Source: Escallonia rubra
Lineage: Eukaryota; Streptophyta; Magnoliopsida; Escalloniales; Escalloniaceae
Direction: 5' to 3'
DNA: 64,000 nt
NCBI GenBank assembly: GCA_033065855.1
Contig: JAVXUO010002056.1
Location: 1-64,000, forward strand
Numbering within the stretch: position 1 is the first letter of the stretch; the number at the start of each line of letters is the position of its first letter. Positions 57,656 through 64,000 of this stretch are shown here, one piece after another. The notes under the pieces were generated by a model. The model had not been told where the DNA came from and ran no database searches. It saw only the letters and a list, made by a program, of their open reading frames with translations. The translations under genes and the position numbers were made by a program.

Positions 57656-58890
57656 TAAGATAAAAGAGTCAAATTTGTGAGGTGAAATAAACCAGACTTA
57701 AACAATTGAAAGCAATGTTGCAAGTTTAGTTTGTTCAACTGGCTACAGCTTCTGTAAGGCGAGTGAGCTCTAACATTTTTTTCAGTTATGCTGAAAAATA
57801 AGGAAAATACTAGAATGACGCTGAGAATTCCCTGTTCATTTCCTGAGCAAGGTTCCATTACCTAGTGCGGACTAGATTACTAGAAGTACAAATATATTTC
57901 AAAGCGTTAATGATGAGAAAGAAAAAAAATAAAAAAGCTAAAGTAGTAAAGCCAAGAAATTTATGTTCATTACCAGAGCTACTTTGTTGCATGTTAGTAT
58001 CACTCAGGTAGATGCAGCGGACACGTTGGTATATAATGAAAAGAATAATTAGGAGAACTACAATATAAAAGGATGATGCAAGGAAGTGGATTCGTACTTA
58101 CGTGGAGGTGCCACAAAGGCTGCAGTCATTGTCAGCTTCCAAGTATGCAGAGTGAGAGACAGCAGGGACGGAGTAAGGCTGAGAGCAAGTCTTCCTAGAC
58201 AGGCCGTGAGGAATGGCAGTGCTGCGAAGGCAAGGCTAAGACGAACAGGGCCGGCAGTCGATAGTCCAAGTCAGGGTCTGAGTCGAGGTCCAATGTTACG
58301 ATCTTAAGCTATGTCCAATTTTATGTTTCTCTCTCTAGAATCCAAGAGCTCTCCAATTCTAGAGTGAGAAAGTGATTTTTGTGAGAATGAAGAAGAAGGC
58401 CCACTTGATTTCTAAAGTTCACTATTTATAGGAAACAATGTGCTTATGTCATAAAGTGCCACATGTCGTCCCCTGGGAGTGACACGTCACCAGGGGGTCC
58501 CAAAATACCGGTTCTCCGTTGGACTGCCAATTCCCAAATTCGCGTTGCCTGCCTCGCACAGCGTCGCTCTACCTGTCTGAGAAGACTGACCATACCATGA
58601 CGGCATGATCAGAGTAAACCCGTTGCCCCAGCCACCAATCCAAGCCCTTACTGAATCCCATGAGGTGCGTCAAGAGACGCGCAGATAACCTGACAGTGGT
58701 GAGGGTTACCCCTGTAGCCAACTGCTAGGCGGACTAGGCGCGATGCCCTCCAAGGACCTGCTCCCGTCCCGGAGTGACCCGGGGGTCATTGCCCTGGTGG
58801 TGTCGAAGATCGACAGTAACATGAGCGGACATGGTCGCAGCTCAGTGCTCCGAGTCTGTGGCGAGGGGTCCTTGTGTCGGAGCCCCCTGT
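57656..58890. other. Spacer with a possible minus-strand promoter
   Basis: 57815-57870 repeats part of the 27150-27195 and 63255-63310 blocks (GACGCTGAGAATT...TGTTCATT). From 58080 GC content rises. On the minus strand CCTATAAATAGTG (58427-58439) is a good TATA box with a C/T-rich leader downstream. No ORF with a known domain follows, so this may be an LTR or element promoter. Confidence 0.4.
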
Positions 58891-58896
58891 GACTGT

Positions 58897-59318
58897 GACG
58901 GCGATGGCTATGAGGTTGTGAGCCCATCCCGGTACGAGGCCGAAGCCCCCTTGTGATTGAGACGGCGATGGCTATAAGGTTGTGAGCCCATCCCGGTACG
59001 AGGCCGAAGCCCTCCTTTTGATTGAGACGGCGATGGCTATAAGGTTGTGAGCCCATCCCGGTACGAGGCCGAAGCCCCCCTTTTGATTGAGACGGCGATG
59101 GCTATAAGGTTGTGAGCTCATCCCGGTACGAGGCCGAAGCCCCCTTGTGATTGAGACGGCGATGGCTATAAGGTTGTGAGCCCATCCCGGTACGAGGCCG
59201 AAGCCCTTTTATGATTGAGACGGCGATGGCTATAAGGTTGTGAGCCCATCCCGGTACGAGGCCGAAGCCCCTTTGTGATTGAGACGGCGATGGCTATAAG
59301 GTTGTGAGCCCATCCCGG
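58897..59318. repeat. Tandem array 1: seven units of 63-65 bp
   Basis: The phrase GACGGCGATGGCTAT starts at 58899, 58961, 59026, 59091, 59154, 59218 and 59283. Each unit also carries GGTTGTGAGCCCATCCCGGT and ACGAGGCCGAAGCCC. Units differ by a few bases. Antisense frames repeat a Gly-rich peptide but resemble no protein. Confidence 0.95.
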
Positions 59319-59399
59319 TAGTATGCAACATGATTGTGGCGCATGAGCGCGGTGCCTATAGCACGAGACAATACCTGGTGCCTGGGGCACGTGTTGTGA

Positions 59400-59824
59400 A
59401 AGTGGTGCGGCGACGAACGTCGCGGAGCAATATTTGGTGCCGGGGCACATATGATGAGACTGGCGCACGGGCGCGGCGACAAACGTCGCGGAGCAATACT
59501 TGGTGTCGGGGCATGTATCATGAGAATGCACGTAGGCACGGCGACGATCGTCGCAGAGACAATTGTCGCGGAGACAATACTTGGTGTCGGGGCACGTATC
59601 ATGAGAATGCACGCAGGCGCGGCGACGAATGTCGCGGAGCAATAGTTGGTGCCGTGGGCACGTATCATGACGATGGCGCAAGGGCGCGGCGACGAACGTC
59701 GCGGAGCAACAGTTGGTGCCGTGGGCACGTATCATGACGATGGCGCAAGGGCGCGGCGACGAACGTCGCGGAGCAACAGTTGGTGCCGGGGGCACGTATC
59801 ATGACGATGGCGCAAGGGCGCGCA
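59400..59824. repeat. Tandem array 2: about six units of 65-81 bp
   Basis: The units contain GGCGCGGCGACGAACGTCGC, GGAGCAA(c/t)A(g/c)TTGGTG and GGCACGTATCATGA. Anchors (GTCGCGGAG or near variants) are near 59419, 59485, 59565, 59631, 59698 and 59766. The last two units are essentially identical; the longer one holds an extra AGACAATTGTCGCGG. Confidence 0.93.
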
Positions 59825-60008
59825 TCGGGTGTCCCGAAGACGAGATGTGAGCTGAGTGTGCCTGTCATAACAAGATAATGAATGCAACATATAGTAATGA
59901 CAAAGTTGGTAGTTATGGTATGCGGTCGTCGGCGACGGGTCATTCGGTGATAGTGCGCGACTTTGGGCGATGGGCATCGCGGGAGCGGTGTGCGGTCACA
60001 GACGACGG

Positions 60009-60230
60009 AGGTCACGAGGTTGATGCACGAACGGACGTCGCGAGGTTGATGCACGACGGACGTCGCGAGGTTGATGCAGGAACGGTCGCGAGGTTGATGC
60101 ACGACGGACGTCGCGAGGTTGATGCACGAACGGACGTCGCGAGGTTGATGCACGACGGACGTCGCGAGGTTGATGCACGAACGGACGTCGCGAGGTTGAT
60201 GCACGACGGACGTCGCGAGGTTAACGTACG
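60009..60230. repeat. Tandem array 3: about nine units of 23-26 bp
   Basis: GAGGTTGATGCACGA(ac)GGACGTCGC recurs at 60016, 60042, 60067, 60090, 60115, 60141, 60166, 60192 and 60217, mostly alternating 26- and 25-bp units. The open frames on both strands across it are repeat-encoded. Confidence 0.95.
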
Positions 60231-60329
60231 AACGTCCGTAAACATCACGGAGGTGCGAAGACTCGAGGACACAAGTGCGCGCGGGAGGGGAGACCATAGG
60301 CCGAACATTGGGGGAAGGCCAAGGCCATG

Positions 60330-60745
60330 ACCCCTGGGGAGGCCGAGGCCGACCCCTTGGGGAGGCCGAGGCCGACCCTAGGGAGTGGCCAAGGCCAATG
60401 GCCAACTCCCATGAAGGGAGGCCAAGGCCACTCCCCCTTTCCGTGAACTTCAGGCGCACCGACGGTAAGTGTTTTGATGAGCAATGGGAAATCCGAAAGT
60501 TGCGTTACGACGAGCATGTCGACGTGAATCGTACCCATGTGACGAACAAGGTGTTAAAGTCACGTACGAAGCAAAAAAAGTACGTAAAGGACTTTGCACA
60601 AAAAGTGAAGAACCGAGGGAGGAAGGCCAAGGCCAACCCCCATGGGAGGCCGAGGCCGACCCCATGGCCTTGGGGGAGGCCGAGGCCGACCCCATGGCCT
60701 TGGAGGAGGCCGAGGCCGACCCCATGGGGTTGGCCAAGGCCTTTG
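60330..60745. repeat. Tandem array 4: GGCCGAGGCCGACCCC units in two clusters
   Basis: GAGGCCGAGGCCGACCC occurs near 60339 and 60362, then at 60646, 60676 and 60706 with an exact 30-bp period in the second cluster. Between the clusters lie single copies of GGCCAAGGCCA-type palindromes. GC content is very high for this window. Confidence 0.92.
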
Positions 60746-61757
60746 TCCGTTGACCCCGTTGCTCCGGTTGCGCCATCGGTCGACATTTTTTGGTGAAAAG
60801 GTGCTCGGGTGGTTTCGACGTGACGATCGCGCTAGCGTTAGTTACGTCGACGCGAAATAAAAATGTCTAAGTCGCGTACGAAGCACGTGAAGCGAGGAAA
60901 AGACGTGTCTTGGGCGTGCGGGCGCTGACCGGTTTGATACGTTGGAAAATTGATCGTTGACAATGTCGATGTGCTCGCGTGAGGCGGGACCCCTGGTGGG
61001 CCCTTGGGTATGACCAGAATGGGTTGGGAACAAAGGATAAGGCAAAAAAAATTGGACACAAAATTTAACGTGATTTGGCTATAACCTGCCTACTTTCACG
61101 GGACGTGCAAACTTTGTCGTGCTATGAGAATATCGATACAAATATTTAATCCCAAAAACCCGAGACCATTATCCAACTGGATATCGTTATATATCCCACT
61201 CAATATTCCCTCTCAATGAAGAAGGAGGTACTCAAATTCTTTCTTGCTCACTCACTTTGGGATGATCTAGATGAAAGGCCTTATTTATAGGCAATTTCTA
61301 ATTATGCATATGTGTTAGGTGCGCCACCAAAACAATACCATGCATTTGGTGACTAACATTCGGTGAGTGAGAGGTCACACACACAACATTGCAGACGAGG
61401 TTCCCACTTAGCCTAGAACCGTAGGTGAAGAGGTTCTCATATGGCCTGTACTTAATCTTTTTTAGGGTAAAATAGCAAGGAGCTGTTCCCTCTTGCTCCT
61501 ACTATGTACAACAGTTGTTTTCCTGTGTTGTAGAGCATGTTTGTGGTTGATTTTGAGATGGTTAAATTTGATTTTATTTGAATTAAATGATGTTATTATG
61601 TATTTTACAAATCAGCTTTCAAAATTTAAACATACTCCAACAAAAGTGAGAATTAATTAAATCAATCACTTTTTTTATAATCAGATTTGACCAAATAACG
61701 TACCAAAATAACCCAATTAATTAGAAAGACCTTTAACATGTTTAATTCAAACATTAA
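60746..61757. other. Non-coding; LTR-like segment on the minus strand
   Basis: Reading the minus strand, CCTATAAATAAGG (about 61282-61294) is followed by a leader, and farther on the phrase around 61066-61100 (AACGTGATTTGGCTATAACCTG...) resembles sequence found beside LTRs of plant retrotransposons. Duplicate LTRs were not found. 61385-61440 (AGACGAGGTTCCCACTTAGC...) repeats 27305-27350 and 63430-63475. No gene. Confidence 0.4.
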
Positions 61758-63995
61758 CATTTTGGGTCATTTTCGTCACATTTAAACTACTTTTTAATTC
61801 TTTTATACAAACACCATTAAAGTTAATTTTGCTAAAAATAGCTTCAGCTAATTAATTTTGAAAGTTAATTAAGATTTACTCTTAAATTTGTTTTTTTTGG
61901 ATAGGAAAACGATTTTATTTCAAAAGTTTTGGGGTACATCATCTTGGATGGCAGACTTTACAAATTCCGGCGCCTCTTCCATCCATACACAATAATTATC
62001 AAGAATTCTAGCATACTGTGCCAATTTGTGGGCTACTCTATTTCCTGTTCTCTGGAAAAGGCTAAAATCACTTCGATGGAAATTCTTGCACATCTCTTTA
62101 GCTTCTTCAATCACATTGCCTATTTCTGATAAGTTCTCGCCTTCATGCCGAAGTGCTGAAATAACATTTGCTGCATCGCCTTCAATGGTTACGTCCCTAA
62201 ATCCACATTCGAGTCCAAAAAACACTGCTTCAGAAGCTGCCAGTGCCTCTGCATTTTCTGGTGTCAGTGAACCCGTTATTTTCTTCGACAAACCTGCATA
62301 AAAATTACCTTTGTTACCTCGAACCACTACTCCAACACCAATTGCGCATTCCCTTGTAAACAGTGCTGCATCAAAATTAATCTTGTAACGATTCTCCAGA
62401 GGAGTCTGCCAGTTAATAGGTGTCATGAGACTTGGGTACGGAGCCTTGATTTGTGCATTTTTGTATTGCCGCAGCAGATCAGTGGTGGAGGAATACAGGT
62501 CTAAAGCATCATGTTGTGCTCCTGCAAATAAACACACATTCCTATTATTCCAGACACTATCTTATCCTGTGTCCACTCCATGGAGCTACTTTGATGCTGT
62601 TGAGGGCTTGTGATTCTTCCACGGGCAACTGGGAGGTAGTTAATTGTGCTTTCTAATGCCTAACATATAAATGGATATAATTCACCTCGCAACAAAAGAA
62701 AACTCCAAATTTACTAACTAAACATAAGAGAGAGAACTTGAATTGAACTTTGAATCCCCTGCGGGTTCAAGAAGCACTGGAGGATGCTGGCAATCTAACG
62801 CCCGCACAGCTCAAATGAACGGAGGACAGGTTTTTGGGGAATTATGGGGAGCTCATAGCCTATTTGTATACCAATCAAGACACAAATGAGAACCAAACTT
62901 TAACGACAATGGCACCCATCAATCGGATATTTATGAAAGAAACTTCATTTATTTTGTATTTTGGCGCACTCATTTGTTGCTCTGTAACGACAAGTGAGGC
63001 GCGAAAAAGCATATGAGGGTGTAAAATTAGACATTCTCAAAGAGAACTGCCTTAGTTTTAGTGGCTACTATAGTGATTCAAATGTTACTGCCGAGGGATA
63101 TAGGGAAATCTCAGGTTGGTAATCATGTGCCAACTTTTCAAACATTCAATCCTAGCCTATAGATCTACTTTAGCAGATTTCTGAGGTGAAAGTGAACTTA
63201 TTGTCATTTGTCAATGATCTACTGATGATGTATGTTGAGAAATCAGGAAAATCTTAAAGAAGTGACGCTGAGAATTTTCTGTTCATTCCCTGAGCCAGGT
63301 TCTATTACCTAGTGCGAACCTTCAAAGAGGTAATGCTGAAAAAACATAAAAGAAGGAAAAAAAAAAAAAAAGACTAAAGAAGAAATGTTGAAAAATTTCT
63401 GGCTGTTCATACCTGAGCTACTCTGTTGCAGACTATGTTCCCGCTTAGCTTAGAAACGTATGTGAAGAGGTTCTCATATGGCCTGTACGTTATCTTTGTC
63501 AGTAGCCAAAAATACAGTAGTTGTGTTAAGGAGGTGGGGGGAGGAGAATACAACCACATTTAGCTCAGCACTTTAACATAGCATTATCGTCCTTAAGACC
63601 TTTATAGCAACAGAAATGTATGGCGGCAAACTCTACACACATCATAATGACATGTAACTTAAATCTTCAAAGTCGTATTCACATTTTATTGGTTGTGTTA
63701 AAATTTCTTTTTCATAAGCTAACGACACCTAATGATGATTATGTTTCATAACACAGTTGTGATGCGGCAAATGATGTCATTGATGACTAATTTGTTCTTC
63801 CTGTCGAAATTATATGTTCTTTTTTAGGATCATACATTCATAGTCTTTGTTAAAACTATCACAATGTAGTATCATGTTAGAGTTAGATACGTAAACAAGA
63901 GTGTTTTCTTTTCTTTTCTGCTGAACTTACAAACAAGGAAAATGAATGATGCTTTCTTTTCTCTTAAACTCACAAACAAGAGAAAGAGAAATTGT
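61758..63995. repeat. Duplicated block, copy 2 (paralogous to 23818-24500 and 26745-27790)
   Basis: 61758-61895 and 62563-63045 follow 23818-24500. 62870-63995 follows 26745-27790. The joined order suggests that this copy keeps a more contiguous version of the block, while the 24-28 kb copy is split by other sequence. It is interrupted by the LINE at 61896-62562. The block runs off the window end. Confidence 0.85.
61896..62562 (-). pseudogene. 5'-truncated L1-type LINE with RNase H domain
   Basis: The minus-strand frame (62537-61920 and upstream to ~62560) begins WNNRNVCLFAGAQHDALDLY, the junction of the zf-RVT and RNase H regions of plant L1 LINEs. It continues as an RNase H-like (RVT_3) domain: YKINFDAALFTRECAIGVGV, TPENAEALAASEAVFFGLEC, VTIEGDAANVISALRH, NRVAHKLAQYA. 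Acidic residues of the DEDD site are visible (Asp in NFDA, Glu in AEALA, Asp in EGDA). The 3' end has a short A-run (minus strand AAAAAAAAC at 61890-61898). Comparison with 23938-23980 shows that ~23 bp of target was lost and no target duplication formed. RT and endonuclease are absent. Confidence 0.85.
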
Positions 63996-64000
63996 ATTCC

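Noticed and set aside
60009-60230. Regular 25-bp repeats that look CRISPR-like
   Set aside because: Units are head-to-tail with no unique spacers, in plant nuclear DNA. It is a minisatellite.
59166-60459. Long overlapping minus-strand frames (209 and 264 codons) in the GC-rich island
   Set aside because: They are translations of tandem repeats, open on both strands, with no known domain. Not called as genes.
1-64000. tRNA, rRNA, snRNA and miRNA genes
   Set aside because: No convincing A/B boxes with cloverleaf, no rRNA core sequence, and no hairpin precursor recognised by eye. A covariance-model scan would be needed to exclude them.

Overview
The window is nuclear DNA of a flowering plant, almost certainly a eudicot. 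It carries TIR-NBS-LRR (TNL) resistance-gene sequence, a class absent from grasses, with plant-type introns, a DELLA/GRAS fragment, plant-specific DUF1677 and DUF4378 sequence, plant-type histone H2B relics, and CACTA, hAT, MULE, copia, LINE and non-autonomous LTR elements. Base composition is mostly AT-rich, with GC-rich islands inside two elements (31-34 kb and 58-61 kb). One assembly N lies at 31392. The species cannot be named from the sequence alone.

Only one gene has a complete, splice-consistent reading frame: a five-exon TNL gene on the minus strand (46370-50729, 1187 codons). Its signature residues are unusual: the Walker A lysine is glutamate and the MHD motif reads MHQ. Two relatives of this gene are broken. 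One is a TIR exon with an internal tandem duplication (1700-2425). The other is a copy of exons 3-5 (29136-36500) split by a young 5.2-kb non-autonomous LTR element. All other coding sequence is relic: a DUF1677 gene broken by an antisense DUF4378 exon fragment (620-1248), two H2B pseudogenes (22714-23119, 51528-51674), a DELLA fragment (about 26225-26610), LINE pieces and a copia RT/RNase H remnant.

Layout: 0-2.5 kb, DUF1677 pseudogene and TIR fragment; 2.6-4.9 kb, a fold-back element with ~600-bp inverted arms; 4.9-8, 11.3-18.3 and 18.4-20 kb, three copies (A, B, C) of a dispersed repeat with CACTA-type ends; copy B is interrupted by a 3.7-kb hAT transposon and a 0.6-kb MITE; 20-23 kb, a small hAT-like element, then an H2B pseudogene whose promoter is separated from its ORF by a MULE; 23.8-29 kb, a mosaic of duplicated blocks with DELLA and LINE pieces; 29-36.5 kb, TNL pseudogene with nested LTR element; 36.5-46 kb, degenerate LTR sequence and AT-rich tandem duplications; 46-51 kb, the TNL gene; 52.6-56.1 kb, a CACTA element carrying exon pieces of SEC3 (exocyst) and of a membrane-bound lysophospholipid acyltransferase; 56-58 kb, AT-rich duplications; 58.7-60.8 kb, a GC-rich island of four tandem-repeat arrays; 61.7-64 kb, a duplicate of the 24-28 kb mosaic with a 5'-truncated LINE inside.

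The genes do not form a pathway. The window reads as a resistance-gene cluster that decays and duplicates while serving as a transposon landing site. Because repeats occur in several copies, pre-insertion (empty) sites can be read directly for the hAT element, the MITE, the fold-back element, the LTR element and the LINE. The strongest items for follow-up are the two-gene-capturing CACTA element, the TNL with altered nucleotide-binding residues, and the antisense exon capture in the DUF1677 gene.
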